NCBI RefSeq assembly: GCF_036924645.1
Contig: NZ_JAZHRX010000001.1
Coordinates: 6,103,501-6,167,500 of the forward strand
Direction of reading: 5' to 3'
From: Bradyrhizobium sp. AZCC 2176
Lineage (GTDB): Bacteria > Pseudomonadota > Alphaproteobacteria > Rhizobiales > Xanthobacteraceae
Length of the DNA: 64,000 bases
Positions within the stretch are counted from its first letter, which is position 1. Each line of letters opens with the position of its first letter. The translations under genes were made by a program, and so were the position numbers. Below, piece after piece: positions 28,010 through 37,529 of the stretch. Under the pieces are notes generated by a model. It was given only the letters and a program-made list of their open reading frames with translations. It searched no databases and was not told the DNA's origin.

Positions 28010-30508
28010 TCAGTAAAGCCCGCCGGTTCCGGGACGCATGATATTGCCGGCGTCGGGCTGGTACCCTTGCGGATATCCCTGCGGCATCCGGCCATCCGCA
28101 TCGGCCACGCCGATGACCGAATAATTATCCGGCGGCGCGGTGCCCGGCTTGAAGGCTTCCAGAAGGCCGCCACTGCCCGGACCGGCGCGCATTCCGCTCT
28201 TGGGGTCGACGCGGACGAGCTTGATGCCGGCGGGTACCTTGAAGGGAATCGCGGGCTTGTCGGCGAGCGCGAGTTTCAGGAAGTCCTTGGCGATCGGCGC
28301 GGCCAGATGACCGCCGGTCATGCCGCGGCCGAGATTGCGCGGCTTGTCGAAGCCGACGTAGATGCCGACCACGAGGTCCGGCGAGAAGCCGATGAACCAC
28401 GCATCCTTTTCATCGTTGGTGGTGCCGGTCTTGCCGGCGATCGGCTTGCCGACTTCCTTGACGACGGTCGCGGTGCCGGCCTGGACGACATATTCCATCA
28501 TCGAGGTGATCTGGTAGGCCGTCATCGGATCGAGCACCTGCTCGCGGCGGTCGACGAGCTGCGGCTCGGCCTGATTCTTCCAGCCGCCGGGCGCGTCGCA
28601 GCCGCGACATTCGCGGGCGTCATGCTTGAAGATGGTATGGCCGTAGCGGTCCTGAATACGATCGATCAGCGTCGGCTTCACGCGGCGACCGCCATTGGCG
28701 AACATCGAATAGGCCGTCACCATTCGCATGACGGTGGTTTCGCCGGCGCCGAGCGCATAGGACAGATAGTTCGGCAGGTCGTCGTAGACGCCGAACCGTT
28801 TGGAATATTCGCCGATCAAGGGCATGCCGATGTCTTGCGCCAGCCGCACGGTCACGGTGTTCAGCGAATTCCGCAGCGCGTTGCGCAGCGTGACCGGTCC
28901 CTGGTACTTCCCCGACGAATAGTTTTCCGGACGCCAGACGCCGGCGCCCTGCCCCTGATCGATTTCAATGGGTGCGTCGACCACGACCGTCGACGGCGTG
29001 TAACCATTGTCCATCGCCGCCGAATAGACCAGCGGCTTGAACGACGAACCGGGCTGCCGATAAGCCTGCGTGGCGCGGTTGAACTGGCTCTGGTCGAACG
29101 AGAAGCCGCCGACCATCGCCAGCACGCGGCCGGTCCACGGATCCATCGCGACCATCGCGCCGGAAACTTCCGGCAACTGGCGCAGCCGATACTGACCCTC
29201 GACTGGCTTGCCCTCTTTGTCGAACAGCGGGTCGGCATAGATCACGTCGCCGGCCGCCAGAACTTGCGCCACCGAAGTCGGCGTCTTGCCCCTCGCAGGA
29301 CCCGAGGCCGCCTTGGCCCAACGCACGCCCTCGAGCGTGATGATGCCGGTCTGCCTGACCTTGCTGACGGCGCCGCCGAGCTCGCGGCCCGGCTGGAAAC
29401 CGATCCGCGCCGACTGGTCGGACGTCTCCAGCACCACAGCCATCCGCCAGGGCGAGATGTCGCCGAGCGATTTGACTTCGGCGAGCTTGACGCCCCAGTC
29501 GCCGGAAATATCGAGCTTCGAGGGCGCGCCGCGCCAGCCACTCGCCTCGTCATACTTGACGAGACCGGCGACCATGGCCTTGCGCGCCATGACCTGCATC
29601 TTCGGGTCGAGCGTGGCGCGGACCGACAATCCGCCCTCGTACAGTTTCTTTTCGCCGTAGCGCTCGAAAATGTCGCGCCGCACTTCCTCGGCGAAATATT
29701 CGCCGGCGAAGATATGCGCGCCGTTGCCGCGGCTGGTGACGTTGAGCTGTTCCTTGCGCGCCTTGTCGGCGTCGGCCTGCTTGATCCAGCCGTTTTCCAG
29801 CAGGCGATCGACCACGTAATTGCGCCGCTCGACCGCACGATCGCGGTTGCGAACCGGGTGCAGCACCGCGGGCGCCTTGGGCAACGCCGCCAGATAGGAG
29901 GCTTCCGCGATCGTGAGTTCGTTCACCGATTTGTCGAAATAGACCAGCGATGCGGCCGCGATGCCGTAGGCGCCAAGGCCGAGATAGATTTCGTTGAGAT
30001 AGAGTTCGAGGATACGGTCCTTCGAATAGGCGCGCTCGATGCGCATTGCCAGCAAGGCTTCCTTGATCTTGCGGGTGAAGGAGACTTCGTTGGTCAGAAG
30101 GAAGTTCTTCGCGACCTGCTGAGTGATCGTCGAGGCGCCCTGCGGCCGCTTGTTGGAGCCGAAATTTTGCGCGTAGAGGACGGCCGCGCGCGCCATGCCG
30201 GTGAAGTCGATGCCGCCATGCTCGTAGAAGTTCTTGTCCTCGGCCGCTAGGAACGCGTTGATGACGAGCTTCGGTACCGCCTGGATCGGCAGATAAAGCC
30301 GGCGCTCCTTCGAATACTCGCCGAGCAGCGCACCGTCGGACGCGTGAACGCGCGTCATCACCGGGGGCTCGTAATCCTGAAGCTGGGAGTAGTCAGGCAA
30401 GTCCTTGGAGAAATGCCAGATCGCGCCCGCAACGCCGGCGACGCCAACCAGGAACACGACGGTTCCGGCAGCGAACAGGAAACCCAAAAACCGGACCAGC
30501 AAGCGCAT
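28010..30508 (-). CDS. mrcA: Penicillin-binding protein 1A, upstream copy of a tandem pair
   Basis: Bifunctional class A PBP of 832 residues, paralogous to the gene at 25350-27842. Motifs are the same: AAEDKNFYEHGG in the glycosyltransferase, PGSSFKP with S488 as transpeptidase nucleophile, and AGKTGTTNDEK. The SxN motif reads SLN here and SVN in the other copy, and the middle insert and the C-terminal tail (GYPQGYQPDAGN) differ most. Either copy could be the ancestral one. It lies 240 bases after amiC on the same strand, and that gap contains no gene that I can support. Both copies look functional, so dosage or partial specialisation is possible. Confidence 0.95.
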   Translation of the reverse strand: MRLLVRFLGFLFAAGTVVFLVGVAGVAGAIWHFSKDLPDYSQLQDYEPPVMTRVHASDGALLGEYSKERRLYLPIQAVPKLVINAFLAAEDKNFYEHGGIDFTGMARAAVLYAQNFGSNKRPQGASTITQQVAKNFLLTNEVSFTRKIKEALLAMRIERAYSKDRILELYLNEIYLGLGAYGIAAASLVYFDKSVNELTIAEASYLAALPKAPAVLHPVRNRDRAVERRNYVVDRLLENGWIKQADADKARKEQLNVTSRGNGAHIFAGEYFAEEVRRDIFERYGEKKLYEGGLSVRATLDPKMQVMARKAMVAGLVKYDEASGWRGAPSKLDISGDWGVKLAEVKSLGDISPWRMAVVLETSDQSARIGFQPGRELGGAVSKVRQTGIITLEGVRWAKAASGPARGKTPTSVAQVLAAGDVIYADPLFDKEGKPVEGQYRLRQLPEVSGAMVAMDPWTGRVLAMVGGFSFDQSQFNRATQAYRQPGSSFKPLVYSAAMDNGYTPSTVVVDAPIEIDQGQGAGVWRPENYSSGKYQGPVTLRNALRNSLNTVTVRLAQDIGMPLIGEYSKRFGVYDDLPNYLSYALGAGETTVMRMVTAYSMFANGGRRVKPTLIDRIQDRYGHTIFKHDARECRGCDAPGGWKNQAEPQLVDRREQVLDPMTAYQITSMMEYVVQAGTATVVKEVGKPIAGKTGTTNDEKDAWFIGFSPDLVVGIYVGFDKPRNLGRGMTGGHLAAPIAKDFLKLALADKPAIPFKVPAGIKLVRVDPKSGMRAGPGSGGLLEAFKPGTAPPDNYSVIGVADADGRMPQGYPQGYQPDAGNIMRPGTGGLY

Positions 30509-30748
30509 TATCGAAGTTCCGTTCCAACCCTGTGCGCCGAAATCTGCGGCGGCTATCCTAACACGGCAATCTCGCCGAACGAGTTGCCGCTACGCGGTCG
30601 AACAATAAAAGGTCCGGCGGACAATTTTGACCGATGCCGAAGACCTGCAGTCGATTTTCTATACCGTTGCCGCTGTGGCCAAACTAGGGCTTGGGCCACC
30701 GAACGGCATGCTTTTCAGCCCGCGCTTACGCCCTGCGCACCGGACTTT

Positions 30749-32083
30749 TCACTTGCCCGGTCCGTTAGTTGCCAGCCGTTTGGCGAGAAATGCATCAATT
30801 GCCTGCGCCATCGATCCGACCGTCTTGTTCCGCCAGTTTTCCGACACCAGGTGCTCGAGGTCGCCCTTGTTGGAGACATAGCCGAGCTCGACCAGGACCG
30901 AGGGCACGTCCGGGGCCTTCAGGACCCGGAAGCCGGCCGATTTCAGCGGATGCTTGTGCATCCGCACCGTGCTCTTCATTTCGCCCATCAGCATCCGCGC
31001 GAACCGGTTTGAGAAGGTTTTGGTTTCCCGCTGTGCCAGGTCGATCAGGATGTCTGCGACTTCGGTCGGCTCGTCGGCAAGACTGACGCCGCCAATCGCG
31101 TCCGACTTGTTTTCGGTATCTGCCAGCCGTTCGGCCTCGGAGTCGGTGGCCTTGTCGGACAGCGTGTAGATGGTGGCGCCCTGGGCGTCGCCCTCGCCGC
31201 GCGGCAAGGCATCGGCATGGATCGAGACGAACAATGCCGCCGATTCGCTGCGCGCGATCTTCACGCGGTCGCCGAGCGGAATGAAAGTGTCGTCCGTCCG
31301 GGTCATGACGACGCGGTACTTGCCGGATTTCTCGATCCGATCGCGCAGCGCCAGGCCAAATCCCAGCACCAGATTCTTTTCCATGATGTCGCCGCCACCG
31401 GCCTGGGTGCCGTTGTCGACGCCGCCATGACCGGGATCGATCACGACCACCGGTCGCTGGTCCGGCGGCCCTGGCGGGGGCTTCGGCGCGGCTGGCGCAT
31501 CCGGCGAGGCGGCAGCGTTGGCCTCGGCGATCGCAGGCCGCAGCTCGGGACGGCTTTCGGGCGCCAGCGACTGGACAAAGGCGGTGCGATCCACCTCTGC
31601 GAATTCGATCACCAGCCGCGGCGGCTGGTCGTTTGCCGCCTCCAGCACATAGGACTTGGCGATTTTGGCCGGCCCGATCAGGTCGAACACGATCCGCGAC
31701 CCGCCCGGCATGACAAGACCGTAGCGGAACGCCTTGACCAGCCCTCGTCCCGCGACGCCGACCCCGGCGGGAAGCTTGAAACTGACCTGGGGAAGATCGA
31801 CCACGACGCGATACGGGTCCGCCAGCGCGAAGGCGCGAAACTGGACCGGCTTGTCGAGGTCGAGGATGAAGCGGGTTTGCCTTGCGTCGCCAGCCAGCCG
31901 GGCGTCAGACGCGATCGGGAAATTCGATACCGTCGCCGGGCCGGGGACCGCGGCTTGAGAAGCCGGCCCTTGATAAACCGGTGCCTGGGCCGCGCTGGGG
32001 CCGATTATTTGAGCGCACAGCAATGCTGCAACGCACAATGCGCCACAACCCAGCAAAACAAGGTGATTTGCGCGGCTCGCCAA
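30749..32083 (-). CDS. amiC: N-acetylmuramoyl-L-alanine amidase, AmiC type
   Basis: Exported zinc amidase of 444 residues that cuts the MurNAc-L-Ala bond during cell separation. The signal or anchor region covers residues 8-32. An AMIN domain (about 55-165; TRFILDLDKPVQFRAFALA) targets the septum or peptidoglycan, a Pro-rich linker follows, and Amidase_3 occupies about 212-435. The zinc ligands are visible in VVIDPGHGGVDNG, DIMEKNLVLG and VSIHADALPRG, with the catalytic glutamate in VLVELGYVSN. It is the first gene of the amiC-mrcA-mrcA-prfB run. The start ATG faces the rne leader across a divergent 740-base region. Confidence 0.95.
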   Translation of the reverse strand: MASRANHLVLLGCGALCVAALLCAQIIGPSAAQAPVYQGPASQAAVPGPATVSNFPIASDARLAGDARQTRFILDLDKPVQFRAFALADPYRVVVDLPQVSFKLPAGVGVAGRGLVKAFRYGLVMPGGSRIVFDLIGPAKIAKSYVLEAANDQPPRLVIEFAEVDRTAFVQSLAPESRPELRPAIAEANAAASPDAPAAPKPPPGPPDQRPVVVIDPGHGGVDNGTQAGGGDIMEKNLVLGFGLALRDRIEKSGKYRVVMTRTDDTFIPLGDRVKIARSESAALFVSIHADALPRGEGDAQGATIYTLSDKATDSEAERLADTENKSDAIGGVSLADEPTEVADILIDLAQRETKTFSNRFARMLMGEMKSTVRMHKHPLKSAGFRVLKAPDVPSVLVELGYVSNKGDLEHLVSENWRNKTVGSMAQAIDAFLAKRLATNGPGK

Positions 32084-32823
32084 CGATTCGGTGCCTCCGG
32101 AGGAGCCTTCCCTTACCGCATTAGAACCACAGGGTTAATTGGGCCTTAAGCCTGATTTGCGAAAAGAAATGAGTGTTGCCGCGATGCGACGCTTAAGGGA
32201 GGGCCCTTTTTGGCTCCCTTGGGGTTCCCTTGCGCTTCCCTTGCACGCAGCTCCCAATCCACGTATGTACGAGGTGCTGACGGCTAATACTCCCGGTTGT
32301 GTCGCGTTCAGCCTCCCGGTGCAGCGCCGGTACCTTCGAAGCCGGAGGAACCTGCGTCTTTCCCGATCCTCCACGGCCAGCGCAGCGCGCGGCTGACACG
32401 GAGCGGCGGTTTCGAGCCCGAGCGGCGTCCGGTCCCAGGTACTTTTCCAGGGACGGTTTAAGACACGGCAAAACTGATTATCCGGACCCAAAACGGTCCG
32501 ATATGCGATGGCCGGCGGGCGTTTAGGCGCCGAACCGGGTCTTCAGCGATAGATGCGGCGGTATCCTTTCCGCCAACATGTTCAGACGGGCCGACGCTTG
32601 ATGCGCCAGACTGTATTGCCGACCAAGGTCCACGGAACGACCGCGCCGACGCGAGGCGAAAGCTTCGCACGTCGCCTCGCTCTGGTGGTCCCCCGTTCGG
32701 CGCGGCGCCAAGAAGTGCGTTTTGGCCTTCCCCTCACCCCCGAATCAGGTGGACCGTCGCGTCACCGGGCCGCGCAATTTGCGCGCGCCATGCACCGCGC
32801 CCGCCGCCGTCAAGAGTTCCAAA
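32084..32823 (+). other. Long amiC-rne intergenic region, probable rne leader
   Basis: This 740-base stretch between divergent amiC and rne has no open frame that I can support. At 32215-32243 TCCCTTG occurs three times at 11-base steps, and an AAGGGA at 32195-32200 could pair with any one of them, which suggests alternative leader folds. RNase E mRNAs in enterics carry long autoregulatory 5' leaders; whether this is an analogue is inference. An unrecognised small RNA gene is also possible. Confidence 0.45.
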
Positions 32824-35800
32824 ATGCCCAACAAGATGTTGATCGACGCCACCCACCCGGAAGAGACCCGGGTCGTTGTGGTCCGCGGCAACCGCGTCGA
32901 AGAATTTGATTTCGAGACCGCCCAGCGCAAGCAGCTCCGTGGCAATATCTATCTCGCCAAGGTCACGCGCGTAGAACCGTCGCTGCAGGCGGCGTTCATC
33001 GAATATGGCGGCAACCGCCACGGCTTCCTGGCGTTCAGCGAAATCCATCCGGATTACTATCAGATCCCGGTCGCCGACCGTCAGGCGCTGATCGAAGCCG
33101 ACGAGCGCGCCCACCGCGAGGCCGAGGAAGAGAGCGAGAACCGCGCCAGCCATCGCCGCCGCTCGCGCCACCGCAATGCACGCCGCCGCGGCCATGGCGA
33201 CCGCGTCCAGAGCGACGTCGTCGAGAATGCCGGCCAGGATCCCGCACAGGCGGCCCAGCCCTACGAGGGCGAGGCGCATGGCCACGAAGAGATGTATGCC
33301 GGCGAAGCCGAGGCGCACGACGCCGGGCATCATGAGGATGATGCCGGGCATCACGGGGATGCGGCCCATCACGCCCATGATAACGAGGCGCATGGTCATG
33401 ACCACTCGCATGATCACCACGATCACGATCATCCCCACGATCACGATGCGCCGGGTCCTGGCGAAGGAGCGGAAACCGTAAGCGAAGCGCCGGCCGCGGG
33501 ATCAGAATCCGGCACGTCCGCCGCGGCATCGGTCGAGGCGGCCGGCCCCGAGGCGACGGTTGAACATCCCCATGATGAGCATCATGATGAGGAACAGGCG
33601 CGCGAAAACGCGGCCCATGCCGACGACGCGCCGCATATCGAGCACGCCGGTGAAGGATACGGCGTTGCTTCCCCCGACGAACTCGCCCCCGTCTCCGAAC
33701 GCGACGACGGCCACGACGATGAGGACGACGCTGAGGACGCCGAAGAGGAAGTCGTCGAATCCGTCGGCGGCGATGACGTGCTCGAGGAAGTTCCGGAACG
33801 CCCGTTCCGCCCGCGCCGCCAGTACAAGATTCAGGAAGTCATCAAGCGCCGCCAGGTGATGCTGGTTCAGGTCGTCAAGGAAGAGCGCGGCAACAAAGGC
33901 GCGGCGCTCACGACCTATCTGTCGCTCGCCGGCCGCTATGCGGTGCTGATGCCCAACACCGCCCGCGGCGGCGGCATCAGCCGCAAGATCACCTCGGCCC
34001 AGGACCGTTCGCGGCTGAAGGAAGTGGTGCAGGATCTCGACGTGCCCGAGGGCATGGGGATCATCCTGCGTACCGCCGGTGCCTCGCGGACCAAGCCGGA
34101 GATCAAGCGCGACTTCGAATATCTGATCCGCATGTGGGAAACCGTACGCGACATGACGTTGAAGTCGCAGGCCCCCACCCTCGTCTACGAGGAAGGCTCG
34201 CTGATCAAGCGGTCGCTACGCGACCTCTACAACAAGGAAATCGACGAGATCCAGGTCGCCGGCGAAGCCGGCTACCAGGAAGCGCGCGACTTCATGAAGA
34301 TGCTGATGCCCTCGAACGTGCGGGCAGTGCGGCAGTATCGTGACGGCCAGCCGCTGTTCTCGCGGATGGGCGTCGAGAGCCAGTTGGATGCGATGTTCTC
34401 GCCGACCGTGCAACTGCGCTCCGGCGGCTACATCGTTATCAACCAGACCGAGGCGCTGGTCTCGATCGACGTCAACTCCGGCCGTTCGACCCGCGAACAT
34501 CATATCGAGGATACCGCCCTCAAGACCAATCTCGAGGCGGCCGAGGAAGTCGCGCGGCAGTTGCGGCTGCGCGATCTCGCCGGCCTGATCGTCATCGACT
34601 TCATCGACATGGACGAGAAGCGCAACAACCGCGCAGTCGAGCGCAAGCTCTCCGACTGTCTGCGGCAGGATCGCGCGCGCATCCAGGTCGGCCGCATCTC
34701 GCATTTCGGCCTTTTGGAAATGTCGCGCCAGCGCATCCGCGCCAGCGTGCTGGAGAGTTCGACCGAGCCCTGCGCGGTATGCGGCGGCAGCGGGCATGTG
34801 CGCTCGGTCTCCTCCGTCGCGCTGCAATTGCTGCGCGGCATCGAGGAAATCCTGATGAAGGGCGCGACTCACAATCTGGTGGTGCGTACCCGCACCGACG
34901 TCGCGCTCTATGTGCTCAACCACAAGCGCGGTCATCTGCGCGATCTCGAAAATGCCTTCAAGGTATCGCTCGCAGTAAGCGCCGATCCAACCGTCGCCGG
35001 CCAGCAGTCCTACATCATCGACCGCGGTGAGCAGGTGCACACGCTGGAAGCCGCGAAGGCTTTGCTGGCAGCGCAGGCTGCCGCCTTCCCGTCGCAGGTC
35101 GAGGAGGCCTATGACGACGATGAGGCGTTCGACATCGAAACCGAATCCGAGATCGAAACCGAGGAGACCGAGGGGTTGACCGAGGACGCCGCCGAAGTGG
35201 CGGCTGGCGAAGGCGAAGGCGACGGCCACCGCCGCAAGCGGCGCCGGCGCCGGCGCGGCCGTGGCGAGCCGCGTGAGGGCGGCGCTCCGCGCGAGGACAG
35301 TGACGCGATGCGCGTCGCCGGCGAGGCCGTCGAAGGCGCGATCGCCGAGGACGGCGAAGCCGACGAGGACGAAGGCGATGAACAGCCGGGCATGGTCCGC
35401 GGCGATCAGCCTGCCAATGGCGAGCGACGCCCGCGCCGCCGCGGCCGTCGCGGCGGACGCCGCCGGCGTGGTGGCGGGCCGGACGACGGTCTTGCCGGAT
35501 CGATCGCGGACGAACTCGGGCCGGCGCCCGCTCCCGAAGTGACTAACGCGGTTGCCGATTTCGACGGCGGCGAGTCCGAGTCTGCGCCGTCACTGGTGCA
35601 GGCCGACGTTCAGCCGGGGCCGGCCTCGCAGCCGGCGGAGATGCAGCCCGCGGCCTATGCCCAACCGGAGCCGGTCGCGAGCGAGCCCGCGCCAACCGCT
35701 GAAGAAACCAGGCAAGAGGCCGAGCGCGCTGCGGCGCGGCGGCGTTCGACCGTGCGCGAGAAAGTCAGCTTCATGACCAGCGCTCCGGCCGAGGCGGCGC

Positions 35801-35937
35801 CCGCGGTCAGCCCGAGCGCGCCAGAGCCGGTCGCGCCTCCCGACCCTGCTCCGACCGAACCTGCGCCAGCCGCATCGGAGGAATCCGCGCCCCGCAAGGC
35901 GGGCTGGTGGTCGCGGCGCTTCGGCAGCGGCGAGTAA
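32824..35937 (+). CDS. rne: Ribonuclease E with large His/Asp/Glu-rich insertion
   Basis: Endoribonuclease of 1,037 residues that starts most mRNA decay and processes rRNA and tRNA. The N-terminus LIDATHPEETRVVVV precedes an S1 domain that is split by a ~230-residue insertion (about 95-330). Residues 147-208 of the insert hold about twenty histidines among Asp, Glu and Gly. Catalytic D549 and D592 have the same 43-residue spacing as E. coli D303 and D346, and the Zn-link is C650-AV-C653. The C-terminal half is disordered with Arg blocks, and the very end reads KAGWWSRRF, like the GWW motif by which Caulobacter RNase E binds PNPase (known for that species). The ATG at 32824 fits the family start. 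Confidence 0.95.
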   Translation: MPNKMLIDATHPEETRVVVVRGNRVEEFDFETAQRKQLRGNIYLAKVTRVEPSLQAAFIEYGGNRHGFLAFSEIHPDYYQIPVADRQALIEADERAHREAEEESENRASHRRRSRHRNARRRGHGDRVQSDVVENAGQDPAQAAQPYEGEAHGHEEMYAGEAEAHDAGHHEDDAGHHGDAAHHAHDNEAHGHDHSHDHHDHDHPHDHDAPGPGEGAETVSEAPAAGSESGTSAAASVEAAGPEATVEHPHDEHHDEEQARENAAHADDAPHIEHAGEGYGVASPDELAPVSERDDGHDDEDDAEDAEEEVVESVGGDDVLEEVPERPFRPRRQYKIQEVIKRRQVMLVQVVKEERGNKGAALTTYLSLAGRYAVLMPNTARGGGISRKITSAQDRSRLKEVVQDLDVPEGMGIILRTAGASRTKPEIKRDFEYLIRMWETVRDMTLKSQAPTLVYEEGSLIKRSLRDLYNKEIDEIQVAGEAGYQEARDFMKMLMPSNVRAVRQYRDGQPLFSRMGVESQLDAMFSPTVQLRSGGYIVINQTEALVSIDVNSGRSTREHHIEDTALKTNLEAAEEVARQLRLRDLAGLIVIDFIDMDEKRNNRAVERKLSDCLRQDRARIQVGRISHFGLLEMSRQRIRASVLESSTEPCAVCGGSGHVRSVSSVALQLLRGIEEILMKGATHNLVVRTRTDVALYVLNHKRGHLRDLENAFKVSLAVSADPTVAGQQSYIIDRGEQVHTLEAAKALLAAQAAAFPSQVEEAYDDDEAFDIETESEIETEETEGLTEDAAEVAAGEGEGDGHRRKRRRRRRGRGEPREGGAPREDSDAMRVAGEAVEGAIAEDGEADEDEGDEQPGMVRGDQPANGERRPRRRGRRGGRRRRGGGPDDGLAGSIADELGPAPAPEVTNAVADFDGGESESAPSLVQADVQPGPASQPAEMQPAAYAQPEPVASEPAPTAEETRQEAERAAARRRSTVREKVSFMTSAPAEAAPAVSPSAPEPVAPPDPAPTEPAPAASEESAPRKAGWWSRRFGSGE

Positions 35938-35952
35938 GATTCAAACCAAAAG

Positions 35953-35984
35953 AAAAACCGCCCGGCCAAAACCGGGCGGTTTTT
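35953..35984. terminator. Intrinsic terminator after rne
   Basis: A perfect 13-base stem (AAAAACCGCCCGG with its complement) with loop CCAAAA ends in five T. Its A-rich left arm makes it work for the convergent dctA gene as well, whose stop is 20 bases away. Confidence 0.93.
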
Positions 35985-36003
35985 ATTTGCGTTGAGCTGG
36001 TCG

Positions 36004-37332
36004 CTATCCCGTCGTGATCGCGGTCTCCACGTCGGACGGATCGATCTCTTTGTTGAGACCGGCGCGCAGCTTCTCGTGATCGAGTTCGCCTTCCCACCAC
36101 GACACCACCACGCAGGCGACGCCGTTGCCGCACAGGTTGGTCAGCGCGCGGCACTCGCTCATGAACTTGTCGATGCCGAGGACGATGGCCATGCCCGGCA
36201 CCAGCCGCGGATCGACCACGGCGAGCGTCGCGGCCAGCGTGATGAAGCCGGCCCCGGTAATGCCGGATGCGCCCTTCGAGGTCAGCATCGCGACCAGGAG
36301 GATGGTCAGCTGCTGGCTGAAGGTGAGATCGAAGCCGAGCGCCTGCGCGATGAACAGGGTCGCCAGCGTCATGTAGATATTGGTGCCGTCGAGGTTGAAC
36401 GAGTAACCGGTCGGCACCACGAGGCCCACCACCGACTTCGAGCAGCCGAGCCGCTCCAGCTTTTCCATCAGGGACGGCAGCGCGCTTTCCGAAGATGAGG
36501 TGCCGAGCACGATCAAGAGTTCGTCTTTGATGTAGGCCAGGAACTTGAAGATCGAGAAACCGACCATCCGCGCGATCACGCCGAGCACCACGAACACGAA
36601 CAGCGCCGCGGTGACGTAGAAGGTCGCGATCAGCCCGATCAGGTTCAGGATCGCGCCGGTCCCGAACTTGCCGATCGTGAACGCCATCGCGCCGAACGCG
36701 CCGATTGGAGCTGCCTTCATCACGATGGCGATGACGCCGAACACGGCATGCGCCGCATCGTCGATAAAGGCGCGGACCGTATGGCCGCGCTCGCCGAGCC
36801 CCATCAGCGCAAAACCGAACAGGATCGAGAACAGCAGCACCTGGAGGATTTCACCCTGCGCGAACGCACCGACGACGGTATCGGGGATGATATGCAGGAA
36901 GAAATCGACGCTCTTCTGCGCCTCGGCCTGCTTGGCAAAGCCGGCGACGGCTTGCGCATTCGCCATGCCGCCGCCGAAACCCGCGCCCGGCTTGACCAGA
37001 TTGCCGACGAGCAGACCGATCACCAGCGCAAAGGTCGAGACGACCTCGAAATAGACCAGCGCCTTGACGCCGATCCGGCCAACCTTCTTGGCATCTTGTA
37101 TATGCGCGATGCCAGATACCACGGTGCAGAAGATGATCGGCGCGATCACCATCTTGATCAGTTTGATGAAGCCGTCGCCGAGCGCCTTGATCCAGTCGTT
37201 GGTCGCAAGCACAGGCCACAGCCAGCCGAACAACGCGCCGAGCACGATTGCAATCAAGACCTGGACATAAAGAACGCGATACCAAGGCTTTGCCGCACTT
37301 GCCGGTGCTTCGGTCGCAATCGTTGCCGCCAT
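36004..37332 (-). CDS. dctA: C4-dicarboxylate transporter DctA
   Basis: Sodium- or proton-coupled symporter for succinate, fumarate and malate in the inner membrane, 442 residues with about eight spans and two re-entrant loops. Family signatures are [20 protein letters not shown] (serine-rich loop), [16 protein letters not shown] and [19 protein letters not shown]. The ATG at 37332 ([10 protein letters not shown]) is preceded by GAGGGGAG at eight bases; an open frame runs further upstream but lacks any conserved sequence. dctB and dctD, which control dctA in rhizobia, are not adjacent, and I do not find a clear sigma-54 promoter. It shares the bidirectional terminator with rne. Confidence 0.96.
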   Translation of the reverse strand: MAATIATEAPASAAKPWYRVLYVQVLIAIVLGALFGWLWPVLATNDWIKALGDGFIKLIKMVIAPIIFCTVVSGIAHIQDAKKVGRIGVKALVYFEVVSTFALVIGLLVGNLVKPGAGFGGGMANAQAVAGFAKQAEAQKSVDFFLHIIPDTVVGAFAQGEILQVLLFSILFGFALMGLGERGHTVRAFIDDAAHAVFGVIAIVMKAAPIGAFGAMAFTIGKFGTGAILNLIGLIATFYVTAALFVFVVLGVIARMVGFSIFKFLAYIKDELLIVLGTSSSESALPSLMEKLERLGCSKSVVGLVVPTGYSFNLDGTNIYMTLATLFIAQALGFDLTFSQQLTILLVAMLTSKGASGITGAGFITLAATLAVVDPRLVPGMAIVLGIDKFMSECRALTNLCGNGVACVVVSWWEGELDHEKLRAGLNKEIDPSDVETAITTG

Positions 37333-37529
37333 GACGCTTACTCCCCTCGGAAGGTGCGGATCGATCGAATATGCGCCAATCCGTCGCAGACAGCCAAAAT
37401 CCTTTGGGCAAGCGGAGTCAATGGTGTTGGTCGCTTCGCCAACAGGCGAGCGATGCCTCGACCGAGAAGAATAATCTTTCCGGCCGGGGCGGAACAATGG
37501 AACGAAATGAACGGCAGATGAGCCGCGTG

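Larger units (their letters stand above)
25350..30521 (-). repeat. Tandem 2.5-kb direct repeat (duplicated mrcA)
   Basis: The two mrcA genes form direct repeats about 2.66 kb apart. Similarity runs through the coding regions and a few bases into the upstream flank (GTTGGAACG is shared before both starts), then stops. The 137 to 167 bases between copies are not repeated elsewhere in the window. No insertion sequence flanks the pair. Confidence 0.8.

Noticed and set aside
28067..30250. 727-codon open frame on the plus strand opposite the upstream mrcA copy
   Set aside because: It mirrors the codons of a well-conserved gene in GC-rich DNA, has no ribosome site or family match, and a similar but broken frame lies opposite the other copy.
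33250..33450. Repetitive His-codon DNA inside rne, considered as a frameshift or a repeat expansion
   Set aside because: The frame is open on both sides and continues into conserved S1 and catalytic regions, so it is coding.
37333..37529. Sigma-54 promoter upstream of dctA
   Set aside because: I could not find a convincing GG-N10-GC with surrounding consensus; a claim would not be supported.
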